Numbered from the stretch's first letter, positions 1 through 6,834 are shown. The stretch is DNA of 33,471 bases from Clostridia bacterium (GCA_017462485.1 JAFTRA010000045.1:1-33471), one strand, 5' to 3'. The notes: generated by a model from the sequence alone, not told the origin. Translations and numbers: made by a program.

Positions 1-4
1 TATG

Positions 5-153
5 CAGTGGGTCCAGGGTGAGCAAGTAAAAACAACTAAGTGTTGTTTTTACGAAGCGAAGTCCCAAGAGCGCGAGCGGGCAGAGCCGAGTATACGCAGG
101 CGATAGAACGCGACTCGCGAATGGTCAGGCAGCGAGTCCCTGGAGGTGCACCA
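5..153 (+). pseudogene. tRNA-Lys 3' half interrupted in the T-loop
   Basis: Bases 5-19 match the tRNA-Lys anticodon-stem 3' side, variable loop and T-stem 5' side (CAGTGGGTCCAGGGT). Bases 133-153 match the rest of the T-arm, the acceptor stem and the CCA end (GAGTCCCTGGAGGTGCACCA). Between them, in the T-loop, lie about 113 extra bases, beginning with a perfect 11-bp hairpin at 26-52. The four bases before position 5 (tatg) do not match the expected anticodon loop (TTAAT), so a second break probably lies just outside the window. The identification rests on recalled tRNA-Lys consensus. Whether the gene is dead or processed is not visible. Confidence 0.6.
26..52. repeat. Perfect 11-bp hairpin inside the tRNA-Lys T-loop
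   Basis: GTAAAAACAAC and GTTGTTTTTAC are exact inverted repeats around a 5-base loop. The hairpin sits near the start of the extra DNA that splits the tRNA-Lys T-arm. It has no run of T after it, so it does not look like a terminator. Confidence 0.7.
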
Positions 154-160
154 ACGGTAT

Positions 161-319
161 TCCTCGATAGCTCAGTCGGTAGAGCGCATGACTGTTAATG
201 AGCTAGCGCGCGGAGAGTAAAAGGTGTGCGTTCCACTGTAGTGCCAAACGTTCGAATTCCCACGCGAACGCTCGATACCGCAAGCGGTATGCACGAGTCA
301 CTGGTTCGAGCCCGGTTCG
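161..319 (+). pseudogene. Interrupted tRNA-Asn (GTT)
   Basis: Bases 161-199 match the tRNA-Asn acceptor 5' strand, D-arm and anticodon arm through GACTGTTAAT. The match resumes at about 296-319 with GTCACTGGTTCGAGCCCGG and the start of the acceptor 3' strand. About 96 extra bases separate the halves and contain hairpins CGTTCG/CGAACG (249-270) and ATACCGC/GCGGTAT (275-290). The acceptor 3' strand then runs into another hairpin array and no CCA end is seen. It follows the tRNA-Lys CCA by 7 bases, like a normal tRNA cluster. A spliced or functional tRNA seems unlikely, but the intact left half is striking. Confidence 0.6.
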
Positions 320-321
320 GT

Positions 322-419
322 GATTCCATACATCACTTCGTGATGATTCCATACAAGGCTTACGCCTTGATTTCATACACGCCTTCAGCGTGGTTTTATG
401 GCGATGACGCGCGCCATCG
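322..419. repeat. Tandem array of variable hairpins with a shared linker
   Basis: The linker GATTCCATAC (variant GATTTCATAC) starts at 322, 345 and 369, a 23-24 base period. Each copy is followed by a different palindrome: CATCAC/GTGATG (331-345), CAAGGC/GCCTTG (354-369) and CACGC/GCGTG (378-392). A fourth stem, CGATG/CATCG (402-419), follows. Linkers are conserved while stems vary in sequence but not in form, which implies selection on, or copying of, structure. Confidence 0.7.
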
Positions 420-422
420 TTG

Positions 423-454
423 TGAGCGAAGCGAACTGTGTCGTTCAGTTCAAG
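423..454. repeat. 32-bp direct repeat, copy 1
   Basis: TGAGCGAAGCGAACTG begins a 32-base unit that recurs at 581-612 with four mismatches by eye. Each copy holds an imperfect stem (GAACTG/CAGTTC in this copy). The unit flanks the tRNA wreckage upstream of the YgjV-like gene. Confidence 0.6.
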
Positions 455-580
455 CCGCAACCGCCCCGTCCGCCCGCCCACACCCCCGACTGCGTTACAG
501 TCACCGCCCTCGCCATTCCCAGAGGGGTGCAAGAGTAGATGTACCAGGTATATTGTTTTACCTGCGCAAGGGGCTCTTTT

Positions 581-612
581 TGAGCGTAGCGAACTGTCTC
601 GTTCGGCTCAAG
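581..612. repeat. 32-bp direct repeat, copy 2
   Basis: This is the second copy of the unit at 423-454, beginning TGAGCGTAGCGAACTG. It lies 33 bases before the -35 box of the YgjV-like gene. Another hairpin, CAGGTA/TACCTG (545-564), lies between the copies. I see no gene in 320-713. The open frames there run through the hairpin array and have no convincing ribosome site. Confidence 0.6.
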
Positions 613-644
613 TGGCACGGGTCGTACGACCTTCTTTTTTTTGC

Positions 645-673
645 TTGACATTTTTTGTGTAGTGTGTTATATT
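645..673 (+). promoter_or_regulatory. Sigma-A promoter of the YgjV-like gene
   Basis: A consensus -35 TTGACA (645-650) is followed after exactly 17 bases by TATATT (668-673). The predicted start of transcription is about 35 bases before the ATG at 714. Confidence 0.75.
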
Positions 674-713
674 ATACGGGTAAAATAAATCAAAGCCGAA
701 AGATGAGATAGAT

Positions 714-1280
714 ATGTCTGAGTTAGCTTTTGTGATGAGTACAACAGCCCTTGCTTTGTACTGCTTAAGTTATTTTTTCAATAGTAAAAGAAATTATCTG
801 ATATTGCAGCTTGCAGGTAATGTTTTTTTGTCATTCTCCTATTTGTTGATTGGTTCCTATTTTACTATGATTGCCGTGATTATAGGGATTGCGCGCGGAA
901 TGATTTGCTACATATACGAAAAGAAAGATAAAAAAGTCCCGATTTTCTGTATTATTGGATTGTGTTTTGTAACGATTTTAAGTTATATTATCGTAAATTG
1001 CGTCGTGCTACAGTCGCAAGCTTCGATATGGGATTTCTTATACTTGTTTGCCTCTTGTATGTATGCGGTCACGTTTGCTATCCGCAATCTTAAAGTTATG
1101 AGATATATGGTCTTGATTCCTCACGCCAGCGCGGTTGCATATAATTTGCTTATCCAAGCCCCGATTTCTTCGGCAATATCCTACGGAATTGAGTTGGTTG
1201 TCACGGTTGTGGCAATTATTAAGTATGAAGTGACAAAAGGAAAAAACAAGAATAAATATAACGAAAATACAACGTTGTAA
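714..1280 (+). CDS. YgjV-family inner membrane protein
   Basis: This 188-aa protein is almost entirely hydrophobic, with about six predicted membrane segments. A short basic loop (KKDKKV, about residues 70-75) and a charged tail (KGKNKNKYNEN) lie between or after them. Length, membrane pattern and the conserved opening fit the YgjV (Imp-YgjV) family, whose biochemical role is unknown. Some members in Firmicutes lie near mobile or regulatory genes. The ATG follows a weak purine-rich site (AAAGATGAGATAG). The gene stands alone, with its own strong promoter upstream and an intrinsic terminator 21 bases after its stop. Confidence 0.7.
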   Translation: MSELAFVMSTTALALYCLSYFFNSKRNYLILQLAGNVFLSFSYLLIGSYFTMIAVIIGIARGMICYIYEKKDKKVPIFCIIGLCFVTILSYIIVNCVVLQSQASIWDFLYLFASCMYAVTFAIRNLKVMRYMVLIPHASAVAYNLLIQAPISSAISYGIELVVTVVAIIKYEVTKGKNKNKYNENTTL

Positions 1281-1301
1281 TTTTGTCCTGTAACCACATA
1301 G

Positions 1302-1330
1302 AGCAGTTCTGAAAAGGACTGCTTTTTCTT
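1302..1330 (+). terminator. Intrinsic terminator after the YgjV-like gene
   Basis: AGCAGTTC (1302-1309) pairs with GGACTGCT (1316-1323), with one G-U pair and a 6-base loop, followed by TTTTTCTTTT. The same hairpin occurs at 2651 after the next gene because it is the left end of a longer direct repeat. Confidence 0.8.
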
Positions 1331-1465
1331 TTGCTCCCGAATGGGCTCGAATCAATGACACCCGACCGAACAATCATTGTTCTGTCGGGTTTTTATGATT
1401 AATAGTAAAACGGTTAGTTTTGATAAAAATTTTATAATAGAGGACAGAACGACTGTTAATTTCGC

Positions 1466-1558
1466 CTTTGGCGAATGTTGCACGATGTCACTGGTCAAGA
1501 ATTGCATACAATTCTTGTTCGGATGCTACGCATCCCTTCGAGCATCCAGTTCGGGGAG
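1466..1558 (+). pseudogene. tRNA-Asn 3' half carrying hairpin inserts, copy 1
   Basis: GAACGACTGTTAAT (tRNA-Asn anticodon arm and loop) is followed by a hairpin insert (TTCGCC/GGCGAA). The match resumes at CGATGTCACTGGT. A second hairpin (CAAGAATTG/CAATTCTTG) and a third palindrome interrupt the T-loop. The rest of the T-stem and the acceptor strand (CCAGTTCGGGGAG) follow without CCA. The breaks fall at the same two places as in the tRNAs at the window start. Confidence 0.55.
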
Positions 1559-1570
1559 TAATATGAAAAG

Positions 1571-1615
1571 ACCTTGTAATCCGAACCATTACGGTTTAGA
1601 TACAAGGCCTTTTTG
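1571..1615 (+). terminator. Terminator-like hairpin
   Basis: CCTTGTA (1572-1578) pairs with TACAAGG (1601-1607), with an inner AACC/GGTT stem, followed by CCTTTTTG. It lies just after the repeat copy and may end read-through from the tRNA region. Confidence 0.55.
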
Positions 1616-1760
1616 TGTCTTATAGTCTTATATTTCAATGCTTATTTGCTTTTTTTGCTCTTGGATTTGTCTATTGCTGGATTTTAAAAAAATTTCAAAT
1701 TCTGGTATCATATTTGTACAGTTAAAGTATAGTAACATCCAAAAAATGAGGAATGACATA

Positions 1761-1780
1761 AAAGTAACACAAAAGTAACA
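1761..1780. promoter_or_regulatory. Tandem AAAGTAACA motif, possible operator
   Basis: AAAGTAACA occurs at 1761-1769 and 1772-1780, an 11-base period that places both copies on one face of the helix. The pair lies 22-41 bases before the -10 box of the XRE gene. Autoregulation is an inference. Confidence 0.4.
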
Positions 1781-1801
1781 ACACGTTTTCTTGATTTGTG
1801 C

Positions 1802-1807
1802 TATAAT
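1802..1807 (+). promoter_or_regulatory. -10 box of the XRE regulator gene
   Basis: A perfect TATAAT lies at 1802-1807, 24 bases before the ATG. No good -35 box lies 16-18 bases upstream. The region it should occupy overlaps the AAAGTAACA pair, which suggests regulated transcription. Confidence 0.5.
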
Positions 1808-1831
1808 ATAGGTGCTTGGAGGTAGCATAAT

Positions 1832-2617
1832 ATGGAATTTAAGGAAAAACTAAAGCAACTGCGAATACAAAAAGGACTCACACAAGCGCAATTGGCAGAC
1901 AAACTCTTTGTGAGCCGTAGCACTGTTGCAAAATGGGAAAACGGTCTGGGGTTGCCCAATCCCGAATCTATGGTTACGTTGGAGAATCTTTTTGATATTT
2001 TTGCCGAGGAACTTGCCACCGAAGAGCCTGAAAAAGTAATCGTAAAAAAGAATCGGAAATTATGGCAGATAGGACAGATTCTCGGATGGTCAATAATTCT
2101 CGTCTTGCTTATTGCGATGACTTATCTTCCGTTTGCAATACATAATGGAGAGTATGGCTTTACTCCGGATATGGCTGCCGGAAGTTACGCTGATGAGGCG
2201 TATATTGACACCGGTGATTATCGAATATATTATTTCACATTCGGGGGCGATTTGGAGAATGGCAGACATTGGTCTGATCTGCAAGGGTTTAAACCTGTAA
2301 AAAAGCATTTTTTGGGGTGTACTGTTTCAGAAGATGACTACGCCTACAAGGTGTTTACCAAAGACAATTACGTTGTTGGAAGGCTCTATACCATTAAAGG
2401 AGAAGGTGGGTATTACAATCTAATCGATAAGGCTGGAATATATAAAGTCGAGGAGCTGGGGACGCCGGCAATCTGGGATATTCCCAGCGAATTGATTACA
2501 GCTACAACGATTACGATCTCAGGTGTAGAATATGAGCTTCAAGAAGGGTTCTTTTTCATTACGAACGAACCTGTAAGATATTTCGAAATTGGTGAAGAAT
2601 GGTATGACGTAGAATAA
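1832..2617 (+). CDS. Membrane-anchored XRE-family transcriptional regulator
   Basis: This 261-aa protein has an N-terminal Cro/C1-type helix-turn-helix (residues 6-60; GLTQAQLADKLFVSRSTVAK, then WENG and a PNPES turn typical of the family). A basic stretch (VKKNRK) leads into one membrane helix (about 84-104). The remaining ~155 residues would lie outside the membrane and contain many Tyr, Gly and acidic residues. I recognise no domain there. A sensor that binds DNA inside and reads a signal outside is the simplest model. GGAGG (1818-1822) precedes the ATG by 9 bases. The gene is monocistronic and flanked by the two copies of the ~255-bp repeat. Confidence 0.8.
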   Translation: MEFKEKLKQLRIQKGLTQAQLADKLFVSRSTVAKWENGLGLPNPESMVTLENLFDIFAEELATEEPEKVIVKKNRKLWQIGQILGWSIILVLLIAMTYLPFAIHNGEYGFTPDMAAGSYADEAYIDTGDYRIYYFTFGGDLENGRHWSDLQGFKPVKKHFLGCTVSEDDYAYKVFTKDNYVVGRLYTIKGEGGYYNLIDKAGIYKVEELGTPAIWDIPSELITATTITISGVEYELQEGFFFITNEPVRYFEIGEEWYDVE

Positions 2618-2650
2618 TGTAAGTTGAATTTTTGTACTATAAACCCAAAA

Positions 2651-2680
2651 AGCAGTTCTGAAAAGGACTGCTTTTTTCTT
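2651..2680 (+). terminator. Intrinsic terminator after the XRE gene
   Basis: AGCAGTTC and GGACTGCT (2651-2672) form the same hairpin as at 1302, followed by TTTTTTCTTTT. It begins 33 bases after the XRE stop codon and is the left end of repeat copy 2. Confidence 0.8.
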
Positions 2681-2904
2681 TTGCTCCCGAATGGGCTCGA
2701 ATCAATGACACCCGACCGAACAATCATTGTTCTGTCGGTTTTTATGATTAATAGTAAAACGGTTAGTTTTGTTAAAATTTTATAATAGAGGACAGAACGA
2801 CTGTTAATTTCGCCTTTGGCGAATGTTGCACGATGTCACTGGTCAAGAATTGCGTGCAATTCTTGTTCGGATGCTACACATCCCTTCAAGCCCAGTTCGG
2901 GGAG
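2651..2904. repeat. ~255-bp direct repeat, copy 2
   Basis: This is the second copy of the block at 1302-1558. Differences are few, for example a missing G in the CCCGAC hairpin's 3' arm, one A lost from the AT-rich part, and a shorter third palindrome. The near identity suggests recent duplication or gene conversion. The 2618-3145 gap contains this block, the tRNA remnants below and a convergent hairpin. I see no protein gene in it. Confidence 0.85.
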
Positions 2905-2907
2905 CCA
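2815..2907 (+). pseudogene. tRNA-Asn 3' half carrying hairpin inserts, copy 2, with CCA
   Basis: As in copy 1, GACTGTTAAT is followed by the TTCGCC/GGCGAA hairpin, CGATGTCACTGGT, a hairpin with CAAGAATTG/CAATTCTTG, and then TTCAAGCCCAGTTCGGGGAG. This copy keeps the tRNA 3' end GCCA (2904-2907). It is therefore the more complete relic. Confidence 0.55.
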
Positions 2908-2944
2908 CTTCCAAAAGGAAGACAAAAACCATATAACCTTATAT

Positions 2945-2974
2945 GCACCTCTAGCTCAGTTGGTAGAGCAACTG
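2945..2974 (+). pseudogene. tRNA-Lys 5' half, broken at the anticodon stem
   Basis: Thirty bases match the tRNA-Lys acceptor 5' strand, D-arm and the start of the anticodon stem (GCACCTCTAGCTCAGTTGG, then TAGAGCAACTG). The match stops abruptly and is followed by a small palindrome, ATTCC-GTA-GGAAT (2976-2988). No 3' half follows before the next gene. It lies 37 bases after the tRNA-Asn CCA, so this was once a tRNA cluster. Confidence 0.6.
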
Positions 2975-3047
2975 CATTCCGTAGGAATATTGCGTAGCGA
3001 GGAGCATGGGGTAGAAACAAAAAAAGCGGTACAATTAGTATAAACAT

Positions 3048-3086
3048 AACCCCGAGCGATAAACTCTGAATTTGCCGCTCGGGGTT
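3048..3086. terminator. Strong 11-bp hairpin, probable terminator
   Basis: AACCCCGAGCG (3048-3058) pairs perfectly with CGCTCGGGGTT (3076-3086). It lies 60 bases beyond the stop of the minus-strand 851-aa gene. The T-tracts are short on both strands (TTTC on plus, TTATG on minus), so efficiency is uncertain. Confidence 0.55.
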
Positions 3087-3145
3087 TCAATATAATTTGA
3101 TTGTGTTACGTTATAAAAACTTTACGAGATTTTGTGAACATCAGC

Positions 3146-5701
3146 TTAAGATTCCGCTTCTTCAGCAATGGCTTTGTCGAGAGCTTGAGTTTTATAAAGC
3201 TCGGAAACCTCTGCGTATGCGCGCAGAGCGCTTGCAAGAGGAAGCGAAGCTGCGAATTCATCTTTACCGGTAGCGTATGCTACGTAGGTTTCAAGACTGT
3301 ACTTACCGTTTTCTACGTTGACAGGCACGCCATTAACAGTGCCTTCTGCTGTTATGGTAAGAACGGTACCGAAGTTGTAAGCCTTCATACCGCTAACTAT
3401 GATATAGCCGTCGAGCGCGTCGGTGTGAGAGTAGGTCTCGGTCACCTTGTTTCCGGCATAGGTCACGATTATCGTACCCTCAAAGCCATTTACAAGCTCG
3501 AACGCAAATGTCGGAGTGGGATTAAGGACAATCGTAGCCTTGGTGAATATACCGTTAAGATTTTGATTTTCAATGATTTCAGTCTCATTAAGCGAGCTAA
3601 CCGTGTACTTGCTTGCAACGGATGAATTAGCTTCAAGAAGAGTAGTGATTTCGGCAACTTTCTCTCCGTCAATGTAACCCGACGCTTCGTTTGCGTAAGT
3701 TAGCATATAATAAATGAGAACCTTATCCGCATCCTTGAATTCTCCTTCAAGAACTGCTTTAGCATAGCTTACTATGGAAACGCTTGCCGTAAGAGTTCCT
3801 TCGAAGTCACCCTCTTTTACGTTAAGGGTGAAGGTAACGGCATCGGAAGTCTTGTTGCAAAGCTGCTCGAGTGTAGCCTTAAGATATTTAGCGCCGTCTG
3901 CCGTGGTAACCTCGATAAGCTCAAGTCTATCAACTGTTACAAGACCTGCGTAATCTGCAGGGATATAAAGGTTAACGCCGAAGTCGGCATAAAGCGAAAG
4001 GTTAACCCGTAGCCCCGTTACGTTTTCTGCCAGCGTGTAGCTGCCTACGTTTACGTCGGTGTCTGCCTGAACGTTCTCGGGAAGCGCTTCCCAAGACTTG
4101 AATATCTTCTTCGTAACCTTGAGACCGGTAGAGGAATCGGGAACCAAAACGCCCGCGTCAAGAACGTTACCGCCCTTTGCGTAAATCTCAGTTAAAAGCG
4201 CATTTCCGTCAAAGTCGTTCCAGCTTACGCCTACAGCATCACCCTCGGAAACGGTTTTAACGGCAAGTATTGGAAGAGAAGCCGCATATATTACGTACTC
4301 ATTGTAATTTGGCTCGGAGGTTGTAGTTGTGTCGGGAAGAGAAATAGTATGAACAATGAGCGTCTCGCAGCCTTCTCCGAGAGACATTTTAACATTCCAT
4401 TTAGCGTTTACGCAGCCCTCGGGAATGGCAAAGCCGTTAGAATAAAATGCAGTATCCTTTACGATAACAGTGCCGGTCTTTGTACCTGTAGCATCAATGC
4501 TTCCGTTTGTGATACAATTGATAAAGCTTACTTTATCGGCGCCGGTAACGTTGGTGATTAAGCTTGCGCCGTCCGTTTTGGTAATAATTTTGCAATTATT
4601 AAAGGTCATCAAATCCGTAGATGAATCCTCTTGCAGTAAGATGCTGGTATCGTATGGCAAAACTATTGTTGAGTTAGTGACAGTGAGTGATGCTTGCGCC
4701 CCTGACTGTGAGTAAAAGAGTGCTGTAGATTTAGTGCTTGTTTTGTTATTACCATTTATTACGGTGCAACCGTCGATTTTTATAGAAGAGCTTGCCTTGC
4801 AAGTATTATTAAGTCTAACGATTGTGGCGCCGTTAAGCGTGAGATTTGAGCCGGGATAAATTCTTCCGTTAACAGTAACCGTACCTACGTTGACGTGACT
4901 GTCTTCGTAACCGTATATTCTAATAAGATATCCGCCGCTTAATTTACCCTTTGCCGTATGTCCAACATCCGAGAGAACGCCTCCCGGACGTGATGAGTAT
5001 ATGTAAAAGGTGTCATAATGCTCGGGGAAGAACGTAGCAGTAGATACTAGTTTTGTGTTACTTCTCCAGTCAGAGCGTACGCTGTGACCGTTCATATCAA
5101 AGTAAAACGTCTCTTTCTCGGTACTGCTATTATTTGTAGGAGTTACCGTATCCGCAAAGTAAACTCCGTCCATTTGTGCTATGAATACTCTGCCGCTTGT
5201 GAACTGAATGTTTGTCCATGCATCAGCGTCAAAGCCAAGGTTGGTACCGCCCTCAACGAAGCTTCCGTCCTCTTCGGTGATAACCCAAGCGAGCTTTTGA
5301 TAGGGAGTGCCGTATGCGGCGTAGAGCGTTACGGTTTCGCCGCTGTTAGCTAAAGCGTATTCCTCCGTAAGAGGCTCGTCTCCAAATATCTCGCCGCCTT
5401 CGGTCAAGCTCCAGCCTATGTGTTCACTTGATTTGAAATGGTTGTCCTCCGTTTTGCTTAAACGGTCAGGTACTGTGCCGGTGAAGAGTTCTGCGGGAAC
5501 CGCGCCGACAGCGCATTCGTAAGGCCCGTCCGTTACATCACCGTGAGAAAATATGAAATTAACCGAGCCTGAATCGGTGCTTGTGCCGTCCTCCGTAGTA
5601 CTTGTCAACTCGGTATCTTCAGCGCTGACAGCGATAATGAGTCCCGAGCAAACGAGTGCGAGCGAGAGAAGAAGTATCAGAATTCTAGCAAATTTCTTCA
5701 T
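3146..5701 (-). CDS. Secreted beta-helix-like surface protein, 851 aa
   Basis: The N-terminus is a clear Sec signal peptide (MKKFARILILLLSLALVCSG, cleavage likely after VSA near residue 27). Residues ~50-130 resemble an InlB-type repeat region (WSLTEGGEIF, TVTLYAAYG). Residues ~210-450 are rich in Asn, Thr and Val in short strands (TVTVNGRIYPGSNLTLNGAT and similar), as in right-handed parallel beta-helix proteins. The C-terminal half carries two related modules ending in helical segments (VSYAKAVLEGEFKDADKVL and VAYATGKDEFAASLPLASAL), a pattern seen in many clostridial surface proteins. No sortase motif is present, so attachment is unknown. AAGGAG precedes the ATG. It shares its promoter element with the 6934 gene. 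No enzymatic activity can be assigned. Confidence 0.7.
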   Translation of the reverse strand: MKKFARILILLLSLALVCSGLIIAVSAEDTELTSTTEDGTSTDSGSVNFIFSHGDVTDGPYECAVGAVPAELFTGTVPDRLSKTEDNHFKSSEHIGWSLTEGGEIFGDEPLTEEYALANSGETVTLYAAYGTPYQKLAWVITEEDGSFVEGGTNLGFDADAWTNIQFTSGRVFIAQMDGVYFADTVTPTNNSSTEKETFYFDMNGHSVRSDWRSNTKLVSTATFFPEHYDTFYIYSSRPGGVLSDVGHTAKGKLSGGYLIRIYGYEDSHVNVGTVTVNGRIYPGSNLTLNGATIVRLNNTCKASSSIKIDGCTVINGNNKTSTKSTALFYSQSGAQASLTVTNSTIVLPYDTSILLQEDSSTDLMTFNNCKIITKTDGASLITNVTGADKVSFINCITNGSIDATGTKTGTVIVKDTAFYSNGFAIPEGCVNAKWNVKMSLGEGCETLIVHTISLPDTTTTSEPNYNEYVIYAASLPILAVKTVSEGDAVGVSWNDFDGNALLTEIYAKGGNVLDAGVLVPDSSTGLKVTKKIFKSWEALPENVQADTDVNVGSYTLAENVTGLRVNLSLYADFGVNLYIPADYAGLVTVDRLELIEVTTADGAKYLKATLEQLCNKTSDAVTFTLNVKEGDFEGTLTASVSIVSYAKAVLEGEFKDADKVLIYYMLTYANEASGYIDGEKVAEITTLLEANSSVASKYTVSSLNETEIIENQNLNGIFTKATIVLNPTPTFAFELVNGFEGTIIVTYAGNKVTETYSHTDALDGYIIVSGMKAYNFGTVLTITAEGTVNGVPVNVENGKYSLETYVAYATGKDEFAASLPLASALRAYAEVSELYKTQALDKAIAEEAES

Positions 5702-5756
5702 TTTGCTCTTTCTCCTTATTGTTTGTATAGTTTAATTTTAAAACATATCCACGTTC

Positions 5757-5819
5757 ATTATATCATATCCGTAGGATAAAATACGAGAAAAATGCTACAA
5801 TATAGCGACAAAAGTTTAC
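5757..5819 (-). promoter_or_regulatory. AraC-type promoter-operator of the 851-aa gene
   Basis: Read on the minus strand, the block begins GTAAACTTTTGTCGCTATAT at 5819 and ends in TATAAT at 5762-5757, about 56 bases before the start codon. It aligns without gaps to 6835-6897 (52 of 63 positions by hand, 31 of the first 32). The conserved core holds GCTA-tattg-TAGC. No -35 consensus lies 17 bases from the -10 box, as expected for an activator-dependent promoter. Confidence 0.65.
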
Positions 5820-5903
5820 CTTGATAAAAATATACAATGATATTAAGCCACTGCTCTTTACGAAATTATCTTTCATAAAAGCTAAGGCGTAAACAAAATA
5901 AAA

Positions 5904-5984
5904 AAGCAAGAATAGAAGATTTTTGATATGCGATTTCAAAGTTGATGGTTTTCGCTGCATATCTTTTTTCTTTTATTCTTGCTT
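5904..5984 (-). terminator. Terminator of the AraC-type gene
   Basis: AAGCAAGAATA (5904-5914) pairs with TATTCTTGCTT (5974-5984). An inner GATATGC/GCATATC stem extends the structure. On the minus strand the hairpin is followed by TTTTTATTTTG. It starts 5 bases after the regulator's stop codon. Confidence 0.7.
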
Positions 5985-5988
5985 CTTG

Positions 5989-6807
5989 TCAATCGTTGCT
6001 TTGCTTTTTGCTTTTTCTGTACTCGCTTGGAGACGTACCCGTGATTTCTATAAACGCTCTTTGAAGCGTGCGCTCACTTGTAAAGCCGCACTCAAGCGCA
6101 ATATCAAGTATTTTAAAATCGGTAGAGGAAAGCAGGCTTTTAGCGCGGTCTATCCGCAATGAATTTACGAGCTTTCTGAAGTTGACGCCGTGTATTGTGT
6201 TCACACAACGGGACAAATAAGTTTTATTGTAGCCGAGCTGAGCCGCGACGCTGTCGAGATTTATATTTTCGGTGTAGTGCTCGTTGAGATATATTAACAG
6301 CTTCGTTAAAGCGTTATGGTTAAAATCTATCGGCCTTTTCGGAACTGTGCGCATATATTCGGTAAACACCGCATATACAATAGATTTTATCGTTCGGTAC
6401 TTATTCACGTCGGAATCTATATTGTATTGCATTTTATGAGGCTCGGGAAAACTTTCAACGACGTAGTCAAAAAGCGCTTTTGAGGGAGTAAATACCGCTT
6501 TTGTTCCGCTGATATATAAGTTTTCTCCCGATAAAAATTCTTCGGTGAAATCGAGCGAAACGATGAGCTGCCAAGCCGTAACGCTTACCGGAGCGCCGCA
6601 ACTGTGAGTACGAAATGGAGTTATAACACAAATGTCGCCTTTATTCGCTACCTCGGTCACGCCGTCAACCGTAAGCTCGAGGCTTCCGTCAATTATGCAA
6701 AGTATTTCGGGAAGCTGGTGTATTCTGTTGGGATACACCATTTTGCCATAAAAATGCCTTGTTTTCGCTGCAGCATTAAAGCTGAAATCTTGAAATTGTA
6801 CGTACAT
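5989..6807 (-). CDS. AraC-family transcriptional regulator
   Basis: The 272-aa protein has an N-terminal cupin-like sensor (residues ~1-100; LPEILCIIDGSLELTVDG, then NKGDICVITPFRTHS). The C-terminus has the double helix-turn-helix of AraC proteins (~165-268; LDSVAAQLGYNKTYLSRCVN, then ILDIALECGFTSERTLQRAF and SPSEYRK). Members usually sense a sugar or other small molecule and activate neighbouring genes. GGAGAA sits before the ATG. It lies between two secreted-protein genes with matching upstream elements, and the nearer element (6835-6870) also lies upstream of its own start. Control of all three genes is inferred. Confidence 0.88.
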   Translation of the reverse strand: MYVQFQDFSFNAAAKTRHFYGKMVYPNRIHQLPEILCIIDGSLELTVDGVTEVANKGDICVITPFRTHSCGAPVSVTAWQLIVSLDFTEEFLSGENLYISGTKAVFTPSKALFDYVVESFPEPHKMQYNIDSDVNKYRTIKSIVYAVFTEYMRTVPKRPIDFNHNALTKLLIYLNEHYTENINLDSVAAQLGYNKTYLSRCVNTIHGVNFRKLVNSLRIDRAKSLLSSTDFKILDIALECGFTSERTLQRAFIEITGTSPSEYRKSKKQSND

Positions 6808-6834
6808 TTTTTCTCCTATGTTTTTTGAGCTAAT

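Larger units (their letters stand above)
1302..1558. repeat. ~255-bp direct repeat, copy 1 (terminators plus tRNA-Asn 3' half)
   Basis: The block matches 2651-2904 almost base for base, with a few substitutions and short indels. In order it holds an intrinsic terminator, a second terminator-like hairpin CCCGAC/GTCGGG with TTTTT (1361-1394), an AT-rich stretch, and an interrupted tRNA-Asn 3' half. It follows the YgjV-like gene directly. The same block follows the XRE gene, so the layout is gene-repeat-gene-repeat. No gene is evident in 1281-1831. Confidence 0.85.

Noticed and set aside
322-419. CRISPR array
   Set aside because: The period is only 23-24 bases, the constant part is a 10-base linker, the variable parts are palindromes, and no cas genes are present.
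203-662. Open frames on both strands through the tRNA/hairpin zone
   Set aside because: They run through tRNA relics and palindromes, have unusual composition and lack ribosome sites.
1330-1358. Antisense tRNA T-arm-like stretch (CGAATGGGCTCGAATC)
   Set aside because: Read in reverse it has a TTCGAGC loop but the flanking bases do not form a five-pair T-stem and no other tRNA part adjoins it. The same stretch recurs only within the second repeat copy.
1302-2904. Classical integron attC sites
   Set aside because: The block is much longer than attC and contains terminators and tRNA parts. No integron integrase is seen, and the conserved attC core was not found.
5-2974. A permuted or split tRNA-Lys gene (3' half upstream of 5' half)
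   Set aside because: The halves are about 2.8 kb apart, break at different places (anticodon loop versus anticodon stem), and other tRNA remnants lie between. Decay or insertion is simpler. No BHB-like splice signal was seen.
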